Assembly: GCA_031549605.1 (NCBI GenBank)
Contig: JAVBPM010000072.1
Span: 1-45,857 of the forward strand
Direction: 5' to 3'
DNA: 45,857 nucleotides
Source of the DNA: WRAI01 sp031549605
GTDB taxonomy: Bacteria > Bacillota > Clostridia > Oscillospirales > UBA929
The notes under the pieces were generated by a model. That model searched no databases. It worked only from the letters and a program-made list of their open reading frames with translations, and was not told the DNA's origin. The translations under genes and the position numbers were made by a program. Below, piece by piece: positions 15,414-23,607 of this stretch (position 1 is its first letter; each line of letters opens with the position of its first letter).

Positions 15414-16922
15414 ATGACAACCACAGAAGCCAAGCAACTGCTGCTCGACACCCATGCCGAAATCAAGCACATCGTCACGGCAACCGCCGTCATGCACTGG
15501 GATGAGAACGCCGAGCCCTATCCGCCCGAGCAGGGCGCGGCCGCGCGCGGCGCCGCGCAGGGGTATTTGTACGAAAAGGCCTTCGGTCTGTCGATTTCGC
15601 CGCAGATAAAAGAAGCGCTCGACCTGTTGACCGCCGACCCGTCGGGGCTGGATGAGTACGAGCGCGACATGGTTAAGATTTGGAAAAAGAGCTACGACAA
15701 AAACTTCAAGGTGCCGCCCGCCGAGATTGCGGCACTGGAAAGCGTCGTCAGCCAAGCCATGCAGGCGTGGATGAAAGCCAAACAAAGCAATGATTTTGAC
15801 ACCATGCTGCCGTGGTACGACAAGATTTTTGAATTTCAGCACAAACTGGCCGACTACATCGGCTATGACAAGCATCCTTACGACGCGCTGCTCGACAAGT
15901 TTGAAGAGGGGATGACCGTCGAGCTTTGCGACGCCTTTTTTGCCCAGCTGCGCGAGGAGCTGGTGCCGTTGTTGGCCGCCGTGCAGGCCAGCGGCCGTCA
16001 GCCCGACGACAGCTTTTTGCGCCAGGCCTGTGACACCGCCACGCAGGCGGCGCTCAACCACGAGGTGGCCGAGTGGATGGGTCTTGACTTCAACCGGCTG
16101 CAAATGGGCACGACCGAGCATCCCTTTATGCTGGTGATTGGCCGTGACGACATCCGCATGACGACCCACTATTACGAAGACGATCTGATGTCGGCGCTCT
16201 TTTCAACGCTGCACGAGGGTGGCCACGCGCTGTACGAGCTGAATCTGCCACAGGCGCTGTCGCCCTACGGGCTGGACGAGGCGGCGTCAACCGCCTTCCA
16301 CGAGTCGCAGTCGCGCACCTTCGAAAATGTCTTTGGTCGCAGTCGGCAGCTGATGCCGCACCTGCTGGAAAAGCTGAAAAAGCACTTCCCGCAACAGTTT
16401 GCCGACGTCACGTCCGAGCAGCTCTACGCCGCGGTCAACATCGCGCAGCCGTCGCTAATCCGCGTCGAGGCCGACGAGCTGACCTATTGCCTGCACATCA
16501 TGCTGCGCTATGAGATGGAAAAGGACATTATGGAGCGCAAGCTGACCGCCGCCGACCTGCCGCGCGTCTGGAACGAGAAGATGCAGGCCTATTTCGGCAT
16601 CACACCGCCCGATGACAAAAGCGGCTGTCTGCAGGACACCCACTGGTCGAGCGGGTTGTTTGGCTACTTCCCGTCCTACGCGCTGGGCAACGCCTTCAGC
16701 GCCCAGCTGGTGGCCAAGATGCGCGAAAGCGTCGACGTCGACGACTGCCTGGCACGCGGCGACTTTGCGCCGTTGACGGCGTGGCTGGCACAACACGTAC
16801 ACGTCCACGGCTGCCGCCTAACGCCGTCCGAGCTGATTGTCGCCGCGACCGGCGAGCCGCTCAACGCCAAGTACTACGTCGACTACCTCAAGCAAAAATT
16901 CATCGCCGTCTACGGGCTGTGA
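15414..16922 (+). CDS. M32-family metallocarboxypeptidase
   Basis: 502 residues, thermostable carboxypeptidase Taq family; removes C-terminal amino acids using a divalent metal. The zinc motif HEGGH is at about 267-271 within TLHEGGHALYEL; a downstream HESQSR supplies the third ligand. ESQSRTFENVFGRS and the ending region with HWSSGLFGYFPSYALGNAF are family blocks. No signal peptide, so cytoplasmic. RBS GGGGG eight bases before the ATG, 18 bp after mfd; it may be co-transcribed. A hairpin follows. Confidence 0.95.
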   Translation: MTTTEAKQLLLDTHAEIKHIVTATAVMHWDENAEPYPPEQGAAARGAAQGYLYEKAFGLSISPQIKEALDLLTADPSGLDEYERDMVKIWKKSYDKNFKVPPAEIAALESVVSQAMQAWMKAKQSNDFDTMLPWYDKIFEFQHKLADYIGYDKHPYDALLDKFEEGMTVELCDAFFAQLREELVPLLAAVQASGRQPDDSFLRQACDTATQAALNHEVAEWMGLDFNRLQMGTTEHPFMLVIGRDDIRMTTHYYEDDLMSALFSTLHEGGHALYELNLPQALSPYGLDEAASTAFHESQSRTFENVFGRSRQLMPHLLEKLKKHFPQQFADVTSEQLYAAVNIAQPSLIRVEADELTYCLHIMLRYEMEKDIMERKLTAADLPRVWNEKMQAYFGITPPDDKSGCLQDTHWSSGLFGYFPSYALGNAFSAQLVAKMRESVDVDDCLARGDFAPLTAWLAQHVHVHGCRLTPSELIVAATGEPLNAKYYVDYLKQKFIAVYGL

Positions 16923-16930
16923 GAAAATAG

Positions 16931-16961
16931 CAACGGGTCGGAGAAAATTTCCGACCCGTTG
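16931..16961. terminator. Bidirectional terminator-like hairpin
   Basis: CAACGGGTCGGA and its exact complement (12 bp) around GAAAATT, between the carboxypeptidase and the convergent XRE gene. The T-run is weak in either direction. Confidence 0.6.
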
Positions 16962-16973
16962 ACAATGTATAGC

Positions 16974-17201
16974 TTATTCGCGCGGCTCAAGCAGCTTGGA
17001 AGGATGCACCTTCAGCGCATCGGCGATGGCAAAGACAAGCCGCAGGGAGGGCTTATTCTTGCCCAGTTCAATTTTGCTGACATGCGTAAAATCGACGTTC
17101 ACCATTTCGGCCAACTGTTGCTGCGTCAGGTTGGCAGCGCGCCGCCGCATATGGATGTTGTCGCCCAGCGCGGCGTAGTACTGATTATAGTTGTCTACCA
17201 T
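16974..17201 (-). CDS. Small XRE-family regulator
   Basis: 75 residues, almost only a Cro/CI-type HTH: RAANLTQQQLAEMVNVDFTH followed by VSKIELGKNKPSLRLVFAIA. The ATG at 17201 has AAGGGTG eight bases upstream; an upstream in-frame start exists without a ribosome site. Divergent from the 86-residue ORF, with which it shares the upstream region. Targets unknown; the DNA between the two is the obvious candidate. Confidence 0.85.
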   Translation of the reverse strand: MVDNYNQYYAALGDNIHMRRRAANLTQQQLAEMVNVDFTHVSKIELGKNKPSLRLVFAIADALKVHPSKLLEPRE

Positions 17202-17233
17202 TATTATCACCCTTGTTAAGCCTATAGGCTGGC

Positions 17234-17262
17234 TTGACAAAAATAAATGGAGACTGTATTCT
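17234..17262 (+). promoter_or_regulatory. Promoter of the 86-residue ORF
   Basis: TTGACA (17234-17239), 17 bp, TATTCT (17257-17262), about 45 bp before the ATG. Confidence 0.6.
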
Positions 17263-17308
17263 ATTATTTGAAGTTCAATATCTAATTTTCGTCGATAGGG
17301 GTATAATA

Positions 17309-17569
17309 ATGGGCTATTCAGACAGCGATGGCATGGTCGAGCGTGAAATGGCGGCGCTGCTGCTGGGGCGGCTGGCGCTCAACCGGCTTAACGACGCGCT
17401 GGGCATTGACTGGCCGGCGGTGCTGGAGCGGCAGGCGGTGCGGCTGCTCAAGGAGGTGCAAAGCATCCTCCGGCGCGACGAACTGACCGACTTTGAAATC
17501 GTCGAGGAGCTGGTCTGCCTGTTTGAACACAACGGCTTCGACGCCGGTGCCACGCACGACTTCGGATAG
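17309..17569 (+). CDS. Hypothetical 86-residue protein
   Basis: A small acidic, helical protein (VEREMAALLLGRLALNRLND, then IVEELVCLFEHNGFDAGA). RBS AGGGGT before the ATG at 17309, a promoter at 17234-17262 and a terminator two bases beyond the stop codon all support a real gene. No family recognised and no membrane segment or metal motif. It is divergent from an XRE regulator, which may control it. Confidence 0.65.
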   Translation: MGYSDSDGMVEREMAALLLGRLALNRLNDALGIDWPAVLERQAVRLLKEVQSILRRDELTDFEIVEELVCLFEHNGFDAGATHDFG

Positions 17570-17571
17570 AA

Positions 17572-17603
17572 AACCGGCTGGGTCATCGCTGACCCAGCCG
17601 GTT
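17572..17603. terminator. Strong bidirectional terminator
   Basis: A 14 bp perfect stem (17572-17585 with 17590-17603) around TCGC between two convergent units. On the minus strand it ends the AEC transporter / DUF3592 unit. Confidence 0.75.
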
Positions 17604-17614
17604 GCTTATCTGCG

Positions 17615-18049
17615 CTATTCCCAAGGGTCGGCGGGCCGCTTGCGTTTTTTTGCGCGGCGATTGAGGTAGAAACCTACACCAATCAGCACCACGCCCAGCG
17701 GCAGGAGGAGGAAGGACAATATGTTGCTCGGCTTCTTTTCGGGGAAAGCCACCGCGTAGTCAATGTCAAGCACGTCGCCGATTGCGTAGGTTCGCTCGGT
17801 TGTGGCGCTTGGCAGCTCGACAATAGTCGTTTTGCCGTTGTCGGAGACGCTGCACAGCGGGCGATAGACGACAACCGATTGCCCGGTGCTGTCAGTCTGG
17901 GTTTCGGTCTGGTAGTCGACGACAACAGCCGAGACCTGATTTGATCCAACAGCGTTATCGAACAACAGCATCATCAGAGCGCCCAGAATCCAAACACCAC
18001 CCATAAACATCAGAAACGTGCCGAAGCCAATATTCCAGCGCACAATCAT
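17615..18049 (-). CDS. DUF3592-like membrane protein
   Basis: 144 residues with two membrane helices, LMFMGGVWILGALMMLLF-like near residue 12-30 and ILSFLLLPLGVVLIGVGFYL near 112-131, enclosing an extracytoplasmic beta domain (VVVDYQTETQTDSTGQSVV, YAIGDVLDIDYAV). This layout matches DUF3592 proteins of unknown function. The tail is basic (RRAKKRKR). RBS GAGGGG. It follows the AEC transporter gene by 18 bp, so the two form one unit. Confidence 0.7.
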   Translation of the reverse strand: MIVRWNIGFGTFLMFMGGVWILGALMMLLFDNAVGSNQVSAVVVDYQTETQTDSTGQSVVVYRPLCSVSDNGKTTIVELPSATTERTYAIGDVLDIDYAVAFPEKKPSNILSFLLLPLGVVLIGVGFYLNRRAKKRKRPADPWE

Positions 18050-18067
18050 TGCTACCCCTCTTTTCGT

Positions 18068-18997
18068 TTATTTTATCAACACCTGTGCCAGTGCGATGAT
18101 CAGCGGCATGGATAGCGCGCTGGCGACGTTGCTGCTGGGCGTCATGCGCGCGCCGAGGTCGATGTCGCCGTCGTACTGCGTGGGAAAGAGAATGGCCATG
18201 GTGCTGACCGGCGCGCAGATAGGCACCATGCAGGCCAGCGCGACGGCGGCGTTGAGCTTGAAAGCGACGGCAATGCCCAGCATGATCAGCGGCACAACGG
18301 TCAGACGCAGGCCGATGGCCAGCCACATCCGCCCGTCGCCGCGACGCGGCAGCAGCGACGCGCCATAGAGAAAGCAGCCGGTGACAATCATGGCCAACGG
18401 CGTGTTGATGTCGGCCATGGCCGCGATGGGCGTGGAAAGCAGGTCGGGCAGCTTTAGATTGAACGCGTAGACCAAAAGCCCCAGCGCAATGCCGATTAGC
18501 CCGGGGTTAAACACCAGCTTGCGCCACGACTTGTCCTTGCTGAACAGCGACAGCGCCACGGTCCAGACAAAGAAGTTAAACACCGCGACATACAGCGACA
18601 CCCACACCACCGCGCCCTCGCCCAGCACGGCGCGCGCTACGGGAATGCCCATAAAACCGCAGTTGGAAAAAGCGACGGCAAAACGGTAGAGCGCGCGCTG
18701 TGGCGCGGCGTCCTTGCGAAAAACGGCAAAGCCGATGGCGATGCCGACCAGGTGCGCGGCGGCGGCAAACAGCGCCGCTAAGCCCAGCTGCTTCATGGTG
18801 TCGGGCGCGTGGTCAAGCCCCTGAAAGGCGTGAATAATCAAGCAGGGCGTGACGATGTTGAGCAGCACCTTGGTCATCTGGTGGCCGCCGTCGGCGTTAA
18901 TCCAGCCGCGCTGACGGCAAAACCAGCCCAAGCCCATCATTAAAAATAAAATCAGCACCTGCGTGCCGACAGTGGTCGCATTGCTCCAAAAACTCAT
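18068..18997 (-). CDS. AEC-family transporter (auxin efflux carrier type)
   Basis: 309 residues with about ten membrane helices in two halves, typical of AEC permeases that export or import small carboxylates. Supporting stretches: LNIVTPCLIIHAF in helix 2, AVAFSNCGFMGIPVARAVLG (conserved Asn and Gly), and the second half with TGCFLYGASLL. The ATG at 18997 is chosen because GGGAGG lies six bases upstream; a TTG two codons earlier is also possible. Substrate cannot be told. Confidence 0.88.
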   Translation of the reverse strand: MSFWSNATTVGTQVLILFLMMGLGWFCRQRGWINADGGHQMTKVLLNIVTPCLIIHAFQGLDHAPDTMKQLGLAALFAAAAHLVGIAIGFAVFRKDAAPQRALYRFAVAFSNCGFMGIPVARAVLGEGAVVWVSLYVAVFNFFVWTVALSLFSKDKSWRKLVFNPGLIGIALGLLVYAFNLKLPDLLSTPIAAMADINTPLAMIVTGCFLYGASLLPRRGDGRMWLAIGLRLTVVPLIMLGIAVAFKLNAAVALACMVPICAPVSTMAILFPTQYDGDIDLGARMTPSSNVASALSMPLIIALAQVLIK

Positions 18998-19017
18998 AGT
19001 CAACCTCCCGCCTTGTC

Positions 19018-19046
19018 AGTATACAGTATGTGCGCTTTTGTGGCAA
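19018..19046 (-). promoter_or_regulatory. Promoter of the AEC transporter unit
   Basis: Minus strand: TTGCCA (19041-19046), 17 bp, TATACT (19018-19023), immediately upstream of the RBS. Confidence 0.6.
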
Positions 19047-19053
19047 TGCACAA

Positions 19054-19082
19054 TTGCAAATCGCGGGCGGCGATGGTATACT
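19054..19082 (+). promoter_or_regulatory. purL promoter
   Basis: TTGCAA (19054-19059), 17 bp, TATACT (19077-19082), 31 bp before the purL start; divergent from the AEC promoter. Confidence 0.6.
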
Positions 19083-19113
19083 GTGTTCATCACGATGAAA
19101 TGGGGATTTTGCC

Positions 19114-22100
19114 ATGATCGCTCGTTATTATGTCGAAAAAAAAGACAACGTGGAGGCGCGCAATCTCGCGCGTGATCTGCGTTCTTTTTTGTCCATGCCA
19201 ACGCTGTCCGAGCTGCGGATTTTGCGCTGCTATGATGTCGAGGGGTTGACGCCCGAACAGGTGCAGACCTGCCTGCCCGTCGTCTTTTACGAGCCGATGG
19301 CCGACTTTGTTTACCAGCAGCTGCCGCCGATGGCCGACAACGCGCGCCTGCTGTATGTCGAGCCGCTGCCGGGTCAGTTTGACCAGTGCGCCGACAGTGC
19401 CGAGCAGTGCTGCCAGCTGCTGTTGGGCGGCAACCGTCCCACCGTGCGTGCGCAGCGTGTGTATGCCGTGACGGGGCTGAACGACCACGAGTTTGACAAG
19501 CTGACCGCCTATTTAATCAACCCCGTTGAGAGCCGCCGTTCGGACGGCGAGCCGCCGCAGACGCTGGCGCAGAACGTCGAGCGACCCGACGATGTGCCGA
19601 CGCTGACCGGCTTTATTCAGCTTGACGCCGCCGGGCTGTCGGCGCTGCGCGAGCAGCGCGGGCTGGCCATGGACGACGCCGACTTGGCGCTGCTGCAGCA
19701 GTACTTCCGCGCCGAGCAGCGCGACCCGACCGAGACCGAAATCAAGGTGGTCGACACCTACTGGTCCGACCACTGCCGCCACACCACCTTTTCCACCGTG
19801 CTGGACAACGTCGTCATCCACGACCCGCGCGTGCAGGCCGCCTTTGAGCTGTACCAGCAAAACAGCGACGGCAAGCCGCTGACGCTGATGCGTGTGGCCA
19901 CCGCCGCCATGAAAACACTGAAAAAACAGGGAGGACTGCCCGAGCTCGACGAGTCGGAGGAGGTCAACGCCTGCACCATTAAAGTGACCGCCGTGCGCGA
20001 CGGCCAGCCCGAGGATTGGCTGCTGCTGTTCAAAAACGAGACGCACAACCACCCCACTGAAATCGAGCCCTTTGGCGGCGCGGCGACCTGCATTGGCGGC
20101 GCGATTCGCGACCCGTTGTCGGGTCGGGCGTTTGTCTATCAGGCCATGCGCGTCACCGGCTCGGGCAACCCGCTGGAAAGTCTGGCCGACACCTGGCCGG
20201 GCAAGCTGCCGCAGCGTCAGCTGACGACGACAGCGGCGGCCGGTTACTCCTCCTACGGCAACCAAATCGGCCTGCCCGCCGGGCTGGTCGATGAGTTATA
20301 CCACGACGGCTACAAGGCCAAGCGCATGGAAATCGGCGCGGTGGTCGGTGCGGCACCGGCGCAAAACGTCGTGCGGCTGCAGCCGCAAGCCGACGACATC
20401 ATCGTGCTGCTGGGCGGGCGCACCGGTCGTGACGGCATCGGTGGCGCGACCGGCTCGAGCAAGGCGCACACCGCGCAGTCGGTCGACACCTGCGCCGCCG
20501 AGGTGCAAAAGGGCAACGCGCCCGAGGAGCATAAAATCCAGCGCCTGTTTCGCGACGGCGACGTCACGCGGCTGATTAAGCGCTGCAACGACTTTGGCGC
20601 GGGCGGCGTCTGCGTTGCCATTGGCGAGCTGGCCGACGGGCTGACCATCGACCTCGACGCCGTGCCCAAGAAATACGAGGGGCTAAACGGCACCGAGCTG
20701 GCCATTTCCGAGTCGCAGGAGCGCATGGCTGTGGTCGTTGACCCGTCTGACTTTGACAAGCTGCTGGCCGCCGCAGAGGCCGAGAACATTGAAACGACCA
20801 AGGTGGCCGTCGTCACCGCCGAGCCGCGCTTAAAAATGACATGGCGCGGCCAGACGGTCGTTGACATTGCCCGCGATTTTCTCAACACCAACGGCGCCGA
20901 CAAGCACGCGCGCGCCGAGATTGTCGAGCCGACGGCGCAGCCGACGCGTCACAACGGCTCGTGGCTGGAGTGGGCCGAATCGCTGGAGGGCTGCAGCCGC
21001 CGCGGGCTGGTGCAGCGGTTCTGCGGCTCGGTCGGCGCAGGCAGTGTGCTGATGCCGTTTGGCGGTCGGATGCAAATCGCGCCGACGCAGGTCATGGCGG
21101 CGCTGCTGCCTGTCGACAGCGGCGAAATGGAGACGTGCAGCGTCATGTCCTACGCCTTTGACCCAGTTGTCGCATCGGCCGACCCGTTTGGCGCGGCGGC
21201 TGACGCCGTAGTTGAATCGGTGGCCAAGCTGATTGCCGCCGGTGTGCCGCAGCAGGGCGTGTATTTAACGCTTCAAGAGTATTACCCGCGACTGGGCGGC
21301 GACGCCAAGCGCTGGGGGTTGCCGCTGGCGGCGCTGCTGGGCGCGTTCAGCGCGCAGATGGGGCTGCAAATGGCGGCCATTGGCGGCAAGGACTCGATGT
21401 CGGGCAGCTTTAATGCCTACGACGTACCGCCGACGCTGGTGTCGTTTGCCATCGGCACGCAGGCGGCCGACAGGCTGGTGCCCGACACCGTGCAGGCGCT
21501 GGACAACAAGCTGTACTGGCTCAACGCGCCGCGCAATGCCGACGGCACGGTCAACTATCTGGCGCTCAAAGCTATGTGGAACACCTACGCCGACCGCGTG
21601 GCACGCGGCGAGGTCAAGAGCGCGCGCGCGGTATCGCGCGGCGGCGTGGCCGGTGCGATTATGATGATGTGTGTCGCCGACGACATCGGCTTTGAGAGCA
21701 GCGCCAAGCTCGACTGGCTGGGCGCGCGCAGCGGTGGCATTGTCTTTGAAAGCGAGTGCGACTGCCCCGAGGCGCTGCTGCTGGGCAGCACCATTGACGC
21801 GCCGGTGATTATCGCCGACGGTCAGCGCTTTTGTCTGGATGAGCTGCGCGGCCGCTGGCAGGCGACGCTGGAAAGCGTGTTTCCGTCGCGCACACCCGAG
21901 GAGGAGACGCCGGTGCCGGCGCTGCGCTGCCGCACCAAACCCGCGTTCCGCACCACGCCGGCCATCGCCAAGCCGCGCGTGGTCATTCCCGTGTTTCCCG
22001 GCACCAACAGCGAGTACGACAGCGCACAGGCCGTGCGCCGTGCCGGCGGCATTGCCGTGCCGGTCGTCGTGCGCAACCTGCGACCCGACTGGCTGGCGCA

Positions 22101-22767
22101 GTCGGTCGACGCCATGCGCGCCGCCATGGCCAACGCGCAGATGATGTTTTTCCCCGGCGGCTTCTCGGGCGGTGACGAGCCCGACGGCTCGGGCAAGTTT
22201 ATCGCCGCCTTTTTCCGAAACGCCGCGCTGACCGACGCCGTGCGCGCGCTGCTGCAAAAGCAGGACGGCTTGATTTTAGGCGTCTGCAACGGCTTTCAGG
22301 CGCTGACCAAGCTGGGCTTGACGACCTATGGCGACATTGTCGACATGCAGCCCGACGACCCGACGCTGGCGCACAACACCATTGGCCGCCATGTGTCGCA
22401 GTACGTTTACACCCGTGTGGCGACCAAGAAAAGCCCGTGGACGGCGCAAATGGCACTCGACGAGGTGCACGCCATTCCCGTCAGCCACGGCGAGGGCCGG
22501 TTTACCGCCAGCGCCGCATGGCTCGAACGCCTGACCGACAACGGTCAAATTGCCTTCCAGTACTGTGACGCGTCAGGCGTGCCGTCGATGGACTACGATG
22601 TCAACCCCAACGGCAGCGCGCTGGCCATTGAGGGCATTTGCAGCCCCGACGGACGCGTGCTGGGCAAGATGGGGCACACCGAGCGCAGCGGGCCGCGCGT
22701 CGGCCGCAACATTGAGGGTGAGAAATATCAGCCGCTGCTGCAAAGCGGCATGGCTTATTTCGGCTAA
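19114..22767 (+). CDS. purL: Phosphoribosylformylglycinamidine synthase, single chain
   Basis: 1,217 residues. Fourth step of purine synthesis: FGAR, ATP and glutamine to FGAM. Single-chain form with N-terminal domain, two ATP-binding halves and a C-terminal class I glutaminase. Visible motifs: TYWSDHCRHTTFSTVL (~210-225), KNETHNHPTEIEPFGGAATC (~308-327), GGRTGRDGIGGATGSS, and the glutaminase with nucleophile Cys in GVCNGFQALTKLG (~1055-1067) and VSHGEGRF further on. Thus the amidotransferase is intact, unlike GuaA in this window. The order and spacing match the clostridial-type single-chain PurL. Own promoter; a membrane-protein gene follows two bases after its stop. Confidence 0.96.
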   Translation: MIARYYVEKKDNVEARNLARDLRSFLSMPTLSELRILRCYDVEGLTPEQVQTCLPVVFYEPMADFVYQQLPPMADNARLLYVEPLPGQFDQCADSAEQCCQLLLGGNRPTVRAQRVYAVTGLNDHEFDKLTAYLINPVESRRSDGEPPQTLAQNVERPDDVPTLTGFIQLDAAGLSALREQRGLAMDDADLALLQQYFRAEQRDPTETEIKVVDTYWSDHCRHTTFSTVLDNVVIHDPRVQAAFELYQQNSDGKPLTLMRVATAAMKTLKKQGGLPELDESEEVNACTIKVTAVRDGQPEDWLLLFKNETHNHPTEIEPFGGAATCIGGAIRDPLSGRAFVYQAMRVTGSGNPLESLADTWPGKLPQRQLTTTAAAGYSSYGNQIGLPAGLVDELYHDGYKAKRMEIGAVVGAAPAQNVVRLQPQADDIIVLLGGRTGRDGIGGATGSSKAHTAQSVDTCAAEVQKGNAPEEHKIQRLFRDGDVTRLIKRCNDFGAGGVCVAIGELADGLTIDLDAVPKKYEGLNGTELAISESQERMAVVVDPSDFDKLLAAAEAENIETTKVAVVTAEPRLKMTWRGQTVVDIARDFLNTNGADKHARAEIVEPTAQPTRHNGSWLEWAESLEGCSRRGLVQRFCGSVGAGSVLMPFGGRMQIAPTQVMAALLPVDSGEMETCSVMSYAFDPVVASADPFGAAADAVVESVAKLIAAGVPQQGVYLTLQEYYPRLGGDAKRWGLPLAALLGAFSAQMGLQMAAIGGKDSMSGSFNAYDVPPTLVSFAIGTQAADRLVPDTVQALDNKLYWLNAPRNADGTVNYLALKAMWNTYADRVARGEVKSARAVSRGGVAGAIMMMCVADDIGFESSAKLDWLGARSGGIVFESECDCPEALLLGSTIDAPVIIADGQRFCLDELRGRWQATLESVFPSRTPEEETPVPALRCRTKPAFRTTPAIAKPRVVIPVFPGTNSEYDSAQAVRRAGGIAVPVVVRNLRPDWLAQSVDAMRAAMANAQMMFFPGGFSGGDEPDGSGKFIAAFFRNAALTDAVRALLQKQDGLILGVCNGFQALTKLGLTTYGDIVDMQPDDPTLAHNTIGRHVSQYVYTRVATKKSPWTAQMALDEVHAIPVSHGEGRFTASAAWLERLTDNGQIAFQYCDASGVPSMDYDVNPNGSALAIEGICSPDGRVLGKMGHTERSGPRVGRNIEGEKYQPLLQSGMAYFG

Positions 22768-22769
22768 CC

Positions 22770-23279
22770 ATGGCGCTGCCCTTTAGCTACAAACAGGCCA
22801 AGCAGGAGCTGTGGCAAAGCGCGTGTCGCGACTGCGCCGGCTACGCGGCGGGCCGCAAGCGTGTACTGGTGGCGCTGTGCGCTCTGGTTGCCGCGTGGCT
22901 GGCCTATCTGCTGCCCTGCAACCAAATCATCAGCCTGACCTTTTATTGGTGGATGAGCACCTGGCGCGCTGTTCAAATTTATCTGCTGGCGGGCAACACG
23001 CTATGCGTTTTGCTGGCGGCGCTGGCCATCTACAAGGGCTGGGGTGGGCTGATGCTGTTTGCCGCCGCCGTGCTGCTGGGCTGCTTTCTCGGCGGCACCA
23101 ACGCCGAGGAGTGGACGGTTGCTTTTACGCCCGAGGTGCGTGTCGCGGCCATCTGCTGCATGGTCGTCACCGCCGCGGTCGGCGTGTTTTTGCTGGTCGA
23201 TAAGCCGGCCAAAATCTTCTACGACTGCCGACAACGCTACCGCGAGGGCTGCGCGCACCTGCGGCGCACATTTCGATAA
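22770..23279 (+). CDS. Hypothetical polytopic membrane protein
   Basis: 169 residues, no family recognised. Four hydrophobic segments: VLVALCALVAAWLAYLLPC, IYLLAGNTLCVLLAALAIY, GGLMLFAAAVLLGCFLGG and VAAICCMVVTAAVGVFLLVD. The C-terminal ~30 residues are basic and cytoplasmic by the positive-inside rule. The ATG lies two bases after the purL stop, so it is probably translated from the purL transcript. No sign that its role relates to purines. Confidence 0.72.
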   Translation: MALPFSYKQAKQELWQSACRDCAGYAAGRKRVLVALCALVAAWLAYLLPCNQIISLTFYWWMSTWRAVQIYLLAGNTLCVLLAALAIYKGWGGLMLFAAAVLLGCFLGGTNAEEWTVAFTPEVRVAAICCMVVTAAVGVFLLVDKPAKIFYDCRQRYREGCAHLRRTFR

Positions 23280-23285
23280 ACAAAT

Positions 23286-23314
23286 AAGGCAGGGCGATGC
23301 AATCGCCCTGCCTT
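23286..23314 (+). terminator. Terminator hairpin, left copy at repeat element A
   Basis: AAGGCAGGGCGAT-gca-ATCGCCCTGCCTT, a perfect 13 bp stem six bases after the membrane-protein stop. It recurs with one mismatch at 23566-23594, on the other side of element A. Confidence 0.8.
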
Positions 23315-23565
23315 CAGACTGTCAAAAAAGCGCGCACCGTAAAACCAGCGTCAGAAAAGAGAGAAAACGGCGACGCAAGGCTGCGTTATGATCCTTGGTC
23401 TGTGTTTTGCGACTCATCGTCAAGGTCGCTGCGCCACAATGATTTTACTTGCTGCAGAAACGCTGTCCTAGCGTACCGTCGTACGCCGACGGACAGCGTT
23501 TCTTTGCCTGCGCGCGTCTTTGTCAGTCTGCAGCGTGCCAAAAAAACAAGTTTTTCGACACGCTA
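23315..23565 (-). mobile_element. Terminator-associated repeat element, copy A
   Basis: 251 bp, one of three related copies in the window; reads on the minus strand relative to copies B and C. One end is CAGACTGTCAAAAAAGCGC (identical in all copies); the other, read inward, is TAGCGTGTCGAAAAAC, a divergent version of the same end. Three hairpins lie inside: an end hairpin with A and T runs (23531-23564), a 12 bp stem GAAACGCTGTCC (around 23458-23502) with a second stem nested in it, and a third around 23410-23440. Flanked by direct copies of the local terminator. No transposase inside. Non-autonomous mobility is inferred. Confidence 0.8.
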
Positions 23566-23594
23566 AAGGCAGGGCGATGCAATCACCCTGCCTT
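23566..23594 (-). terminator. Terminator hairpin, right copy at repeat element A
   Basis: Same 29 bp hairpin as 23286-23314 with one base changed (G to A), which weakens the stem slightly. It lies 13 bp beyond the stop of the convergent glycosyltransferase gene. Confidence 0.75.
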
Positions 23595-23607
23595 ATCAAT
23601 GTAACAA

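Noticed and set aside
16923..17240. XRE gene plus 86-residue ORF as a toxin-antitoxin pair
   Set aside because: The genes are divergent rather than in one operon and the ORF resembles no toxin family I know; left as a hypothetical gene.
19513..22257. Long antisense ORFs opposite purL
   Set aside because: High GC third positions keep antisense frames open; no family resemblance and the sense frame is a clear enzyme.
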